Shown here: one piece after another, positions 15,101 to 24,640 of the stretch
Layout: every line of letters starts with the position of its first letter
How positions within the stretch are numbered: position 1 is the stretch's first letter
From: Lentimonas sp. CC4
Lineage (GTDB): Bacteria > Verrucomicrobiota > Verrucomicrobiia > Opitutales > Coraliomargaritaceae
Direction: 5' to 3'
NCBI RefSeq assembly: GCF_902728235.1
Contig: NZ_CACVBO010000001.1
Coordinates: 372,001-436,000 of the forward strand
DNA length: 64,000 bases
Position numbers and translations under genes: made by a program
Notes under the pieces: model-generated
What the model saw: the letters and a program-made list of their open reading frames with translations, nothing else
Told to the model about the DNA's origin: nothing
The model's database searches: none

Positions 15101-17899
15101 ATGCCAAACACCGATGTCACTTACCTCGACTGGAACCTTCCCCTACTGCCTGCGATCACCCAGCAATTGCTCGCAGGTGCCGACGGCGATTTCATCGACC
15201 TAAGCAGCATCCTCGTCATCGTCCCCACCGTGCAATCCGGTCGTCGCTTGCGCGAAGCCCTTGCCCTCGCAGCCAATGACCGCGGCTTATTTCCGCCGGA
15301 CATCGTCACCCCCGACGTCTTTCTCGGGCAAGCGATCAAAGACGAACCGATCGCTAACGAAGAAAGCGCCACCGCCGCATGGGTCACCGTGCTCGGCGCA
15401 ATCGACTGCACACAATTTGAAGCCCTGTTCCCGATCGCTCCGGAGCAAAATACGAGTTGGCAACTCGGCATGGCACAACGGCTCATGCAACTGCGCAATG
15501 AGCTCGGCGAAGAAGGACTCGACTTCACGCTCGCCGCTCAACGCACTGCAGAGAGCGGCCACGAACCCACACGCTGGCGTGAGCTTGCACGACTCGAAGG
15601 TCTCTACCTCGATCAACTTCGAGCACGCACGCTCAAAGATCCCAAGCTCGCCCGCCGCGAAGCCGCGCAGAACTACGATGTGCCGAAGCAGATCCAGCGC
15701 ATCATCCTGGCCGCCACCCCCGACCCACAGCCCTTGCCACTGCAAGCACTCGAACGCGCCGCTGAAAGCATTCCTGTCGAAGTGTGGATCTACGGTCCTG
15801 AAGACGCCTCGTTTGACCAGTGGGGACGACCTATCACAGAATATTGGACGCAGCGTCCTCTGGATTTCGAAGCGTGGGACTGTCACCTGCAAACCCTTGC
15901 CGCACCGAAACCAACTGCTGCGTGGATTGCCCAATCCATGCAAGACAAAGCACCTGAGTCCGTGCTACTCGGCCTAGCAGACCCAACGCTTAACCCCATC
16001 GTCGTCGATGCACTCAGCCGCTCAGAAATCGCCAGCTACGATCCGGAAGGGCAACCGCTGCACATCGGTGGCGTCGGCCGGCTCACCGAACTGCTCTGCC
16101 AACTGTGCGACGACCGCAGCACCTCGACCATACGTATACTTCTGCAACATCCTGACATTCAGGAATGGTTGAATATCACGCGCAGCAGCAACGAACTACT
16201 ACGTCAACTCGACCGTCTATTTGAAGAGCATCTCGCGCCCGACCTCAACACACTCATCCATTTCGCAAAACGCAAGACCAGCCCCGAGCTACATAATACG
16301 CTCAACCAACTCGACCGACTCGCCGAAGACCTCGGCGCGACCAAGCACTTCCCCTCCGCACTCGCACAAGCCCTGCAACAGATCTACGCAGGCAAGCAGA
16401 TCGAAGCATCCGCCCAGTCCGACGTGCCGTGGAAAGAACGCGCCGACGCGATTCGGAAGCTACTGAACAACGCAGCCGAAGCAGATAACCTGTTCCCAAA
16501 GTTACCTTCAGCTTTCAGTCGTTCCGCCTTTCGCCAAAACCTACAACGCAGCCGCGTCTATCCCGACCGCCCACGCGACGCACACGACTTACTCGGCTGG
16601 CTCGAACTCCTATGGAACGATGCGCCACACCTCATCCTGGCCGGACTCAACGAAGGCATCGTGCCCGAGTCGATCGTTGGCGATGCCTTCCTACCCGAAG
16701 CGCTACGAGAAGAACTCGGCCTACGCACCAACGCACAACGCTTCGCCCGCGATGCCTATCTGCTCGAAGCGCTTTGCCGTCGGCGTGCGGGTGAGCTAGG
16801 GCGCATCGATATACTCGTCCCACAGGCAGGCGACGACCACACCCCGCTCAAACCCTCGCGCCTACTCTTTCTCGGACACCCCGAGACGCTCCTCACTCGC
16901 ACACGCCAGCTCTTCAAAGAAACCGAAGACAGCAGCGCCGACATCGAGCACAGCGCCGCATGGAAACTCACACCACCCGCAGGCTTACCCTTGCCTGAAT
17001 CGATCTCTGTCAGCGCATTTAAAAGTTATCTGCAATGCCCGTTCCGCTTCTTCCTCAGGCACATTCTAAAAATGCGCACGGTGGATGTCGAAACGCGCGA
17101 GCTCAATCCAGCCGCCTTCGGCAACCTCTTCCACGACACGGTCGCAGAACTCAAAGGCCGCACACTCGACGACTCAATCGATCAAGCCGCCTTAGTCAAA
17201 AAGCTACACGCCATCACCGAGCAGATGCTCAAGCACCGCTACGGCGACAAGCTCTCCTTCGCCCTACGTCTCCAACACGAAGCGCTCATGTCACGCGTCA
17301 TTGCGTTCGTCGAGCATCAGGCAGAGGACATCGCAACCAACGGACGTATCACGATTCTGGATACAGAAGAAGACTTCGAAATCCCACTCAACGGATTTAC
17401 AATCAAAGGACGCATCGATCGCATCGATCAACACGGCGAGCGTTTGGAGTTGATCGACTACAAAACCAGCAACTCGCCCGTCACCCCAGAGAAAGCACAC
17501 CTCGCTGTGGTTGCAAAAAAGGCACCACCTGAGCATTTGCCCCAAGAAGCCTTCTTCGATCACGAAGGAAAGACCTACCGTTGGACGGATCTACAACTCC
17601 CACTCTACGTCCTCGCCAAACGCGAAAGCGGGAGCGAACGTCCCTCCGTCGCCTATTTCAACCTAGGCCAAACCATCGAGAAGAGCGGCATCGAGCGCTG
17701 GGAAGGATTTACCGACAGCCACCTCGACTCTGCAAGAGTCTGCGCCCAAGCGGTCATTGAAAAGATCAAAGCGGGCGTTTTTTGGCCACCGAGCCAAGAC
17801 GTCCACGAAGCCTACGATGACTTCGCCGCCCTCTTCCCCGACGGCATCGAAAACTCCGTCGATGGTGAAGCGTTTAAGGCATATAAATTCAGTTCGTAG
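15101..17899 (+). CDS. PD-(D/E)XK nuclease family protein, AddB-like
   Basis: 932 residues. The N-terminal part is a degenerate UvrD/AddB-like helicase region (SSILVIVPTVQSGRRLREAL; AGLNEGIVPESIVGDAFLPE). The last 270 residues are the RecB-type nuclease: ISVSAFKSYLQCPFRFFLRH, LNPAAFGNLFHDTVAEL, then the catalytic GRIDRIDQHGERLELIDYKT with Asp and Lys in place. In the AddAB complex such a subunit resects double-strand breaks together with the AddA helicase-nuclease, but no AddA gene is adjacent here. The TAG stop lies within a family 2 repeat. Function in recombinational repair is a family-based inference. Confidence 0.88.
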   Translation: MPNTDVTYLDWNLPLLPAITQQLLAGADGDFIDLSSILVIVPTVQSGRRLREALALAANDRGLFPPDIVTPDVFLGQAIKDEPIANEESATAAWVTVLGAIDCTQFEALFPIAPEQNTSWQLGMAQRLMQLRNELGEEGLDFTLAAQRTAESGHEPTRWRELARLEGLYLDQLRARTLKDPKLARREAAQNYDVPKQIQRIILAATPDPQPLPLQALERAAESIPVEVWIYGPEDASFDQWGRPITEYWTQRPLDFEAWDCHLQTLAAPKPTAAWIAQSMQDKAPESVLLGLADPTLNPIVVDALSRSEIASYDPEGQPLHIGGVGRLTELLCQLCDDRSTSTIRILLQHPDIQEWLNITRSSNELLRQLDRLFEEHLAPDLNTLIHFAKRKTSPELHNTLNQLDRLAEDLGATKHFPSALAQALQQIYAGKQIEASAQSDVPWKERADAIRKLLNNAAEADNLFPKLPSAFSRSAFRQNLQRSRVYPDRPRDAHDLLGWLELLWNDAPHLILAGLNEGIVPESIVGDAFLPEALREELGLRTNAQRFARDAYLLEALCRRRAGELGRIDILVPQAGDDHTPLKPSRLLFLGHPETLLTRTRQLFKETEDSSADIEHSAAWKLTPPAGLPLPESISVSAFKSYLQCPFRFFLRHILKMRTVDVETRELNPAAFGNLFHDTVAELKGRTLDDSIDQAALVKKLHAITEQMLKHRYGDKLSFALRLQHEALMSRVIAFVEHQAEDIATNGRITILDTEEDFEIPLNGFTIKGRIDRIDQHGERLELIDYKTSNSPVTPEKAHLAVVAKKAPPEHLPQEAFFDHEGKTYRWTDLQLPLYVLAKRESGSERPSVAYFNLGQTIEKSGIERWEGFTDSHLDSARVCAQAVIEKIKAGVFWPPSQDVHEAYDDFAALFPDGIENSVDGEAFKAYKFSS

Positions 17900-17925
17900 G
17901 GGCTTTGCTCGCGAAGACCGCGCAC
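17896..17925. repeat. REP-like palindrome, family 2, copy 3 (left half)
   Basis: GTAGGGGCTTTGCTCGCGAA then GACCGCG; the right arm is missing. As at 14027, its second to fourth bases form the stop codon of the upstream gene. The preceding AATTCAGTTC is shared with the copy at 7036. Confidence 0.75.
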
Positions 17926-18073
17926 TTGCAATGCACCACGAAACCACCGACCGCTTCAAACTCATCTTAAAGCTCCCGTTCCCTACGGTCACTTAAGGGC
18001 ACGAGGCTCAGAGCGGATCCGACGTTGTAATTTATTCAGTCGACACAGCACGGTCGAGGCGAAGCCTTAACCG

Positions 18074-18198
18074 TGACACAGACATTGCTACGCCATCTCC
18101 GGACTTCGGCGAGCTCAGTCGAGTCGCAGACCTCCGTCCTGTGTGTCCCATCAGAGTCGCCACAAATCATACGTAACAGGCAGGAATGCCTGTATCAC
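18074..18198. repeat. REP-like palindrome, family 3, copy 2 (interrupted)
   Basis: Starts TGACACAGACATTGCTACGC and ends with ACAGGCAGGAATGCCTGTAT followed by CAC; these ends match the complete copy at 43728-43800, but the middle is longer. ACAGGCA-GGAA-TGCCTGT is a perfect hairpin. It lies between the convergent nuclease and murQ genes. The rest of the 17900-18259 gap shows only repeat fragments and no gene. Confidence 0.7.
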
Positions 18199-18259
18199 AC
18201 ACGTGCTCTGCGCCCCAACGCACACATCGAAACCGCTTCGCGGATTCCGCTACAAAAAG

Positions 18260-19198
18260 TCACTCAGTCGAACCAGTTAAAGCCGCGCGAACATTGCCAC
18301 TCGCAGCTTCCAAAAGACGCTCAGCGACTTCGCGTGACACACTCGCGCGTGCCATGACGATGGCAGTCTTCATATTTCCTCCGGCCTGTTGCAAGAGTTG
18401 CTCGGCCTCCGCCTCAGTGGCGAGGTCTGTCGTCTGCATGACGATGCGACACGCACGTGCGCGCAGCTTCTCATTCGACGCGGCCATGTCCACCATCTGA
18501 CCTTCATAGACTTTTCCGATGCGAACCATCGCGGTGGTCGTCATCATATTTAAAACGATCTTTTGAGCGGTGCCTGCTTTCATGCGCGTCGACCCTGCGA
18601 TCACTTCAGCACCAGTTGCCACTTCAATCGGCTGATCCGCAAATTCACTGAGCGCTGCGTTTTTATTGCATGACAAAGCAACCGTAAGCGCACCCACTTC
18701 CCGCGCCTCCTGTAAGGCACCGATGCAATATGGTGTGCGACCACTCGCAGCGATCGCCATCACCGCATCGCCGGAAGTCACACCACGTGCTCGCAGCGCC
18801 TCTGCACCTTGCGATGCATCATCTTCGGCACCTTCCACAGAGCGCACTAAGGCACCTCCCCCACCAGCAATCACTCCTTGAATCATATCCGGAGAGACTC
18901 CAAAGGTTGGCGGACATTCTGACGCATCCAGCACACCTAAACGACCACTGGTTCCAGCACCGACATAAAAGAGCCGACCACCTGCACCAAGCCGGGCAGA
19001 CACCGCTTCGATCGCCGCGGCAATGCTTGCAGCCTCCGCGCGCACGGCAGCGACGGCCTGCTCATTGGTATCTGCGATCAGGTTGACGATAGTCAGCGAG
19101 TCCATCGCATCCAACCCTCGCAGGGTAAGATCGCGACTCTCTGTCCCAAGCCCGCCGAGGTTCTCTTCGATTTTCTCTGCTGCTTGAGTGTCATCCAT
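18260..19198 (-). CDS. murQ: N-acetylmuramic acid 6-phosphate etherase
   Basis: 312 residues, a SIS-fold lyase that splits the lactyl ether of N-acetylmuramic acid 6-phosphate to GlcNAc-6-P and D-lactate in cell-wall recycling. Signature segments are GRLFYVGAGTSGRLGVLDAS, ECPPTFG, AIAASGRTPYCIGAL and the long GSTRMKAGTAQKIVLNMMTT. The C-terminal helical segment (AEQLLQQAGGNMKTAIVMAR) is also typical. The ATG at 19198 was taken instead of a TTG six bases upstream. The next gene upstream, speA, ends 11 bases away, so speA-murQ may be co-transcribed; the functions are unrelated. Confidence 0.95.
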   Translation of the reverse strand: MDDTQAAEKIEENLGGLGTESRDLTLRGLDAMDSLTIVNLIADTNEQAVAAVRAEAASIAAAIEAVSARLGAGGRLFYVGAGTSGRLGVLDASECPPTFGVSPDMIQGVIAGGGGALVRSVEGAEDDASQGAEALRARGVTSGDAVMAIAASGRTPYCIGALQEAREVGALTVALSCNKNAALSEFADQPIEVATGAEVIAGSTRMKAGTAQKIVLNMMTTTAMVRIGKVYEGQMVDMAASNEKLRARACRIVMQTTDLATEAEAEQLLQQAGGNMKTAIVMARASVSREVAERLLEAASGNVRAALTGSTE

Positions 19199-19209
19199 AG
19201 TCAAAAAAA

Positions 19210-21135
19210 CTAAGTGGCGAGGTAGGTATGTCCACGAAGAATCTCGGCATATTCATCCAACATTTTCGTGCCCTCACGCGGCTTGATTAGGTCATCCTTA
19301 GTCGCGCGATCGATTTGCTTCTTCAGCTGACGCGTCAGTATATGCCCATCGTATTGCGTAAATCCGAGCACGTCATTTACCGTAAAGCCCTTGATACTAT
19401 CCTCGATGTAAAATCCGTCGTCTTCGTCGTCTTCAAGAAAGACATGCACCTCATTCACACGACCAAAAAGGTTGTGTAAATCACCCATGATATCCTGATA
19501 CGCGCCAACTAAAAAAACACCCAAATAGTAAGGCTGCTTCGCATTGAGCTCATGCAATCGAAGTGTGCTACGCACATCTTCAACATCCGTAAACTTGGAT
19601 ACCTTACCTTCACTATCGCAAGTAATGTCCACCAATGTCGCATCCACATCGGGCGACTCGTTGAGTCGGTGCAGCGGTGCAATCGGGAACAACTGATCAC
19701 AAGCCCAATGATCGATCAGCGATTGAAAAACCGAGAAGTTGCATACGTATTGCTCCGCCATCATCTGCGGCAGAGATTCCAGCTCTTCGGGCGTGTAGGT
19801 GGCATCCTTTCCTTGCTCTGAGAGCTCTTTGCAAATCTTCCAATACGTCGCATCCGCTTCGGCCTTTTCTGCTAGGTCGAGGTAGCCTAGAGAAAACAGG
19901 CTATTGGTCTCTTCCTTCTTCTGCTGTGCGTCGTGATAGCGCTCCAGTGGACTTGAGTTATACTCGTTTAATAGGATCGCCTCCAGGTCACGTAGAACTG
20001 GGTTACGCTTCTTTTTCTTTGGTAACTTGGGATCGACCGAGGTCTTTGAAATACGATCACACACACGCGTGACTAAAATCGAATGCGGTGCGACAATCGC
20101 ACGTCCACTCTCCGTGACGATATCAGGCACCTCAACACCTGCATCCGTGCAAACGGTCTTAATATTATAAACGACATCGCGCGCATACTCACGCATCGTG
20201 TAGTTCATCGAGCTCTCGTAGTTACTTCGCGAACCATCATAATCAATACCGAGACCTCCGCCGACATCCATCAAGCGCATCGGGAAACCCATTTTTTTCA
20301 GCTCACAAAAGAAACGCGTCGCTTCGACAGTGGCCTTTTTAATCGTCTGAATATTAGGCACCTGAGAGCCGATATGGAAATGCACCAACTGCAAGCAATC
20401 ACTCAACCCCGCTCGTTTGAGTCGACGAGTGGCATCAATAATCTCAGGACTGGTCAAACCAAACTTCGCATCTTCGCCTGCAGAGCTCGCCCACTTTCCT
20501 TCACCAGAAGTGGAAAGTTTAATGCGAAACCCAATCAACGGGCGCACTCCGAGCTGCTTACTGATCTGAATAATGCGAGGCACTTCACTCAGTTGCTCAA
20601 CGACCAGGAAGATTTCTTTACCGAGACGCCGTCCCTGCAAGGCAAGTTTGATAAACTCATCATCCTTATACCCATTGCAAATAATCAATGACTTCGGATT
20701 CTTATGCATCGCTAAGGCAATCATCAACTCAGGCTTGCTACCGCACTCCAACCCATAATTGAACTCCTTACCCGCGGCTTGAATCTCTTCAATCACTTCA
20801 CGTAGTTGATTCACCTTAATCGGAAAGACGCCGCGATACTTCCCTTGATAGCCCTCGTCTTGGATGGCTTGCGCAAAGAGTTCATTCAGATCAACCACAC
20901 GAGTGCGCAACAGATCCTGAATACGAATCGTCAGCGGCGGCTTCAGTCCCTTGCCAATCGCCTCGGTTACAATGTCATGAATGCGAATACTGCGCTGGTC
21001 ACGAGAAGGGTGCACCAACATGAAACCATCGTCGTCTACAGAGAAATGCCCTCCCCCCCAGCGCTTGAGACCATAATAGTCTTCGGCATTCGCGATCGTC
21101 CAATCGTTATCGGAGGGTTTAGTGGGAGGTGTCAT
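19210..21135 (-). CDS. speA: Biosynthetic arginine decarboxylase
   Basis: 641 residues, full length for SpeA. It decarboxylates arginine to agmatine, the first step of polyamine synthesis. The PLP-binding lysine lies in GVFPIKVNQLREVIEEI; other family motifs are GLECGSKPELMIAL, HFHIGSQVPNIQ, MDVGGGLGIDYDG and VTESGRAIVAPHS. The start context MTPPTKPSDNDWTIANAEDY matches the usual N-terminus. No agmatinase or agmatine deiminase gene is adjacent. Confidence 0.97.
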   Translation of the reverse strand: MTPPTKPSDNDWTIANAEDYYGLKRWGGGHFSVDDDGFMLVHPSRDQRSIRIHDIVTEAIGKGLKPPLTIRIQDLLRTRVVDLNELFAQAIQDEGYQGKYRGVFPIKVNQLREVIEEIQAAGKEFNYGLECGSKPELMIALAMHKNPKSLIICNGYKDDEFIKLALQGRRLGKEIFLVVEQLSEVPRIIQISKQLGVRPLIGFRIKLSTSGEGKWASSAGEDAKFGLTSPEIIDATRRLKRAGLSDCLQLVHFHIGSQVPNIQTIKKATVEATRFFCELKKMGFPMRLMDVGGGLGIDYDGSRSNYESSMNYTMREYARDVVYNIKTVCTDAGVEVPDIVTESGRAIVAPHSILVTRVCDRISKTSVDPKLPKKKKRNPVLRDLEAILLNEYNSSPLERYHDAQQKKEETNSLFSLGYLDLAEKAEADATYWKICKELSEQGKDATYTPEELESLPQMMAEQYVCNFSVFQSLIDHWACDQLFPIAPLHRLNESPDVDATLVDITCDSEGKVSKFTDVEDVRSTLRLHELNAKQPYYLGVFLVGAYQDIMGDLHNLFGRVNEVHVFLEDDEDDGFYIEDSIKGFTVNDVLGFTQYDGHILTRQLKKQIDRATKDDLIKPREGTKMLDEYAEILRGHTYLAT

Positions 21136-21206
21136 AAGTTGCGCGTTTGTATTCTTGCTATTGCAGTGGAGGCGAAAAATGACGGATCGCCTCGCCCTTA
21201 GAAAGC

Positions 21207-21234
21207 AAAAAAGGAAGCGAGATGGCTCGCTTCC
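21207..21234 (-). terminator. Rho-independent terminator after gcvH
   Basis: GGAAGCGAG and CTCGCTTCC pair over 9 bp with a four-base loop. On the minus strand the stem is followed by six T, so it ends transcription from gcvH before speA. On the plus strand it is followed only by TTTAAAA. Confidence 0.8.
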
Positions 21235-21276
21235 TTTAAAAATATCAGCAGCAGTTCGCTGCAGTCAGCTCTTGAG

Positions 21277-21657
21277 TTAAATCAACTCTGAATACGCCTC
21301 AGGCGTCATCAAATCCGCAACTTGAGACGCATCGCTCAGACGGATCTTCAACAGCCAACCTTGATTAAATGCCTCTTGGTTCACGAGTTCTGGTGCGTCA
21401 TCCACAGCTTCGTTGATTTCAATCACCTCACCACTCAATGGCATATACAGATCAGAAGCGGCCTTCACTGATTCGACGACACCGAAGGTATCTCCGACTT
21501 CAAGCGTGGCTCCGACCTCAGGGAACTCAACGAAAGTAATGTCGCCTAGGCTCTCTTGCGCGTAATCGGTAATACCGACAGTGGCAGTGCCATCATTGTT
21601 CATTTTGACCCACTCGTGGTCTTTAGTATATAGTAGGTCGGCTGGTAGTTCGCTCAT
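21277..21657 (-). CDS. gcvH: Glycine cleavage system H protein
   Basis: 126 residues, the normal length. It is the lipoyl-carrying shuttle of glycine cleavage. The lipoylation lysine is in FGVVESVKAASDLYMPLSGE; the N-terminal YTKDHEWVK and the C-terminal EAFNQGWLLKI are family hallmarks. The gcvT and gcvP genes are not in the window, so the H protein is encoded alone here. It may also serve lipoyl relay. No glycine riboswitch is seen upstream. Confidence 0.97.
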   Translation of the reverse strand: MSELPADLLYTKDHEWVKMNNDGTATVGITDYAQESLGDITFVEFPEVGATLEVGDTFGVVESVKAASDLYMPLSGEVIEINEAVDDAPELVNQEAFNQGWLLKIRLSDASQVADLMTPEAYSELI

Positions 21658-21705
21658 TAAAGGTGAAACAATTGGATCGGGTAGATAGAGAAGACGAAAA
21701 CGCGC

Positions 21706-22203
21706 CTACTCGAAAAATTCAATAATCTGCTCGATGATATACTTATGCTCCATCGGTGTAATCTCACCAGCCTCAAGCTGCTGATCGGCTTCGAGCGCTT
21801 GCTGAGCCATGCGCTCAAATGGATCGGCACCCGTAGAGTTAGGCACTAGGTCGCTCTTCATCTTCGCCTCCATCACGGCTGGCTCCAAGTCGTGGTAATA
21901 ACCAAGGTCTTCTGAAAGGCCGAAACGCACAAAATTCTTGCTCTTCTCATTCGGCACTGGTGTGAAATATTTAACGGCAGGATTGAAGCCTGCCTTTTCG
22001 AGACGAATCTCGTGGCTCACTTTACGTGGCAGCGAAATAGTAATCGGGGTAATACCAGTCGCCTGCCCATCGATATAAACACTCGCTTCCGTCGGAAACG
22101 AAACAATGACAACCTCCTGCGGCGTGCCCTTTTCAAATGAGGCACACGCAGAAAGGAAAATGGACAGAGCCAAGGCAGAAATAATGCAAAATGGGGATTT
22201 CAT
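21706..22203 (-). CDS. PEGA-domain lipoprotein
   Basis: 165 residues. The signal peptide ends in the lipobox LSAC with the lipidated Cys at position 20. A PEGA domain follows: VVIVSFPTEASVYIDGQATG with ITPITISLPRKVSHEIRLEK, then AGFNPA. The C-terminal third is acidic and helical (FERMAQQALEADQQLEAGEI). PEGA domains are thought to bind surface carbohydrate or wall components; the exact role is unknown. The gene is 49 bases upstream of gcvH on the same strand and diverges from the CNNM-type gene. Confidence 0.88.
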   Translation of the reverse strand: MKSPFCIISALALSIFLSACASFEKGTPQEVVIVSFPTEASVYIDGQATGITPITISLPRKVSHEIRLEKAGFNPAVKYFTPVPNEKSKNFVRFGLSEDLGYYHDLEPAVMEAKMKSDLVPNSTGADPFERMAQQALEADQQLEAGEITPMEHKYIIEQIIEFFE

Positions 22204-22422
22204 ATTTAAATAGACAACAAATGGTAAATAAGTCTCAAACTTACCCTTGCCGCTGTTTATCGGTCAAGTCTTAAGCAAAAAATACTGCATTACCAAATCG
22301 CCTCAGAAATCCACTAAATGTGCTTGAATATCATCACTCGCCTAAATCAACATACTTGAATCTAGGCTAACGCAGACCGAATACGAAAATGCGCCTCATT
22401 TCATGCGTATAGCCACCAGCCA

Positions 22423-23478
22423 ATGACCTTCACTTTCACTCTAGCAATCGCCTTCACGATCGGAGTCTCCGCACTCTGCTCGATTCTTGAAGCCATGATT
22501 CTCAGCACCACCACAGCAGAGATCGAGGCACTCAAGAAAAAGAACCTCAAAAGGGGCGAAACACTGGAACGTCATAAGCTGGGTTTAGAAGAAACCAGCT
22601 CTGCGATCCTGAGTCTGAATACAATCGCAAACACCTTGGGAGCGACACTGGTCGGCGGTCTCGCAGTCAAAATCTGGCCAGAAGACACGAACATTCTCTT
22701 TAAAATTTCGTCAGCCATGGCGATCGCTATCCTTTTCTTCTCCGAAATCCTCCCAAAAAACATGGGGGTGCTCTACCGCCCGGCCTTACAACCGATACTG
22801 ATTTACCCACTGACTTGGGTCTGCGCCATTATGGCACCCCTCTCAGGAATCGTCGCAGTAATCGTGCGTATGCTACTCAAGCCCTCCGAGACAACAACCG
22901 ATAGCGACGAGGAAATCCTACTGCTTGCCGAAAAAAGCGCAAAAGAAGGCACCCTGACTTCAAATGAGCACGAAGTGATTAACAACGCACTGAGCCTCGA
23001 TGAAGTGCTGGTCGACCAAATCATGACACCGCGCACCGTCCTCTACGCCATCGATGAAGCGGAAACCGTCGGTTCCTTGTTCGAAAAAGAGAGTAACCTC
23101 CCCTTTGCTCGCATCCCAACCTACCGCGATGAGACAGAGAACATCACCGGTATCGTCCGCCGCCGCGACATCCTCAGCGCCAAGGCCAAGGACGAAGACC
23201 ACCTCAAAATTTCTGAACTGACGACTGAAGCGATCTACATCCCTGATAATGTGACCATTGATGATGCCCTACAAATTTTCCTCAAAAAGCACCAACAACT
23301 CGGCATAACAGTGGACGAATTTGGCACAATTTCGGGCGTCCTCACCATGGAAGACGTGATCGAACACATCATCGGCCAAGAGATCTTCGAAGAAGACGAC
23401 CCCGCGGTTGACATGCGTGAATTCGCTCGACGCCGACAGTTTGCATCCAGGCACAAAAGCCGCAAAGGCGAGCTCTAA
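22423..23478 (+). CDS. CNNM/DUF21 transmembrane protein with CBS domains
   Basis: 351 residues. The N-terminal DUF21 membrane domain has about four helices (TFTLAIAFTIGVSALCSI, ISSAMAIAILFFSEILPKNM, LIYPLTWVCAIMAPLSGIVA). Next comes the CBS pair (VLVDQIMTPRTVLYAIDEAE; DNVTIDDALQIFLKKHQQLG with FGTISGVLTMEDVIEHIIG). The protein ends soon after, so the C-terminal CorC_HlyC domain found in many relatives is absent. Family members are linked to magnesium or cobalt efflux and sodium-dependent transport; this assignment is by family. It converges on hemB with a 12-base gap. Confidence 0.92.
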   Translation: MTFTFTLAIAFTIGVSALCSILEAMILSTTTAEIEALKKKNLKRGETLERHKLGLEETSSAILSLNTIANTLGATLVGGLAVKIWPEDTNILFKISSAMAIAILFFSEILPKNMGVLYRPALQPILIYPLTWVCAIMAPLSGIVAVIVRMLLKPSETTTDSDEEILLLAEKSAKEGTLTSNEHEVINNALSLDEVLVDQIMTPRTVLYAIDEAETVGSLFEKESNLPFARIPTYRDETENITGIVRRRDILSAKAKDEDHLKISELTTEAIYIPDNVTIDDALQIFLKKHQQLGITVDEFGTISGVLTMEDVIEHIIGQEIFEEDDPAVDMREFARRRQFASRHKSRKGEL

Positions 23479-23490
23479 ACCGAGCTGAGC

Positions 23491-24513
23491 TTAAGCATTC
23501 GCCACGCTCAGCGCATAGGCCTTCGCAAAGTAAGTCAGAATCATGTCCGCTCCAGCTCGGCGAATCGCCAGCAGCGACTCATCACGGCAACGCTCCAAAT
23601 CCAGCCAACCCCTTTCTGCAGCTGCTTGAAGTTGCGCATATTCACCAGACACCTGATACGCCGCTAACGGCAACTCGGTCTCTTCACGCACTTCGCGAAT
23701 GATGTCCAAATACGGCCCCGCAGGCTTCACCATGAGCACATCGGCGCCTTCCTCCTCATCCAGCGCCACCTCGATCAGCGCCTCACGACGGTTACCGGGG
23801 TTCAACTGATAGGTGCGCTTATCTAAATGATGCGTGCCTGCGCTGCTCGCACTACCGACGGCATCACGAAAAGGCCCGTAGAAAGCCGACGCGAACTTCG
23901 CCGAATACGCCATCACAGCGGTTTTTTCGAAGCCATTCTCATCCAAAGCCACACGGATTGCGCCCACGCGCCCATCCATCATATCAGACGGAGCCACGAA
24001 ATCGACGCCCGCCTCCGCGGCCAGCACCGCCATCTCGGCAAGTATCTCAACCGTAGCATCGTTGATCAAATCCCCCGCCTGCACATCAAACAGTCCATCG
24101 TGCCCATGCACCGTATAGGGATCTAGCGCCAGATCCGTGATAATCGCCATCTCAGGCACCGCGGCCTTCAGCTCGCGAATCGTGCGCAAAATCAATGTCC
24201 CTGGGTTGAGCGCCTCGCGCCCATCGTCACTTTTCAACGAGTCGTCCAGCTTAGGGAACAGCGCCACCGCCGGGATTCCCAGTGCCAACAACTCGCGGCA
24301 TTCCTCGATCAACAGCGGGATCGTCAGCCGTGAAATGCCCGGCATCGACTCAATCGGCTCCGCGTCGCCCTCGCCATCGATCACGAAAATCGGTTGGATC
24401 AGATTATGAACATGCAGATCCGTCTCATTCGCCAAAGCGCGCAAAGACGCCGTGCGGCGCATGCGGCGTGGACGGTGTGTAAGATCCAGTCGAAAGTCAG
24501 AAGGAGCTGTCAT
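23491..24513 (-). CDS. hemB: Porphobilinogen synthase (delta-aminolevulinate dehydratase)
   Basis: 340 residues. It condenses two 5-aminolevulinates to porphobilinogen in tetrapyrrole synthesis. The two active-site lysines are in VMAYSAKFASAFYGPFRDA and ADVLMVKPAGPYLDIIREV. The segment IITDLALDPYTVHGHDGLF has Asp in place of the zinc cysteines, which points to the magnesium-dependent class. N-terminal RPRRMRRTASLRALANET and C-terminal AGADMILTYFAKA are standard. Diverges from cysS with a 127-base gap. Confidence 0.97.
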   Translation of the reverse strand: MTAPSDFRLDLTHRPRRMRRTASLRALANETDLHVHNLIQPIFVIDGEGDAEPIESMPGISRLTIPLLIEECRELLALGIPAVALFPKLDDSLKSDDGREALNPGTLILRTIRELKAAVPEMAIITDLALDPYTVHGHDGLFDVQAGDLINDATVEILAEMAVLAAEAGVDFVAPSDMMDGRVGAIRVALDENGFEKTAVMAYSAKFASAFYGPFRDAVGSASSAGTHHLDKRTYQLNPGNRREALIEVALDEEEGADVLMVKPAGPYLDIIREVREETELPLAAYQVSGEYAQLQAAAERGWLDLERCRDESLLAIRRAGADMILTYFAKAYALSVANA

Positions 24514-24583
24514 ATCGCTGCAACATGACGACTCCCCTACTCATTTCAAGCCGAACTCTTTTATCCCATTTGAAACTTCACAC

Positions 24584-24640
24584 ATTAGTGTTATCCCTTC
24601 ACTCTACCACACTTTTCACTTTTTCACTTTCCACTTTCAA
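24584..24640 (+). promoter_or_regulatory. G-free pyrimidine-rich leader of cysS
   Basis: After the first few bases the leader has no G at all and consists of repeated CACTTT words (ACTTTTCACTTTTTCACTTT, then CCACTTTCAA) up to the ATG. There is no Shine-Dalgarno sequence. Similar word-repeat leaders precede waaP, rfaD, gmhA, rfaE1 and the DegT gene. Confidence 0.5.
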
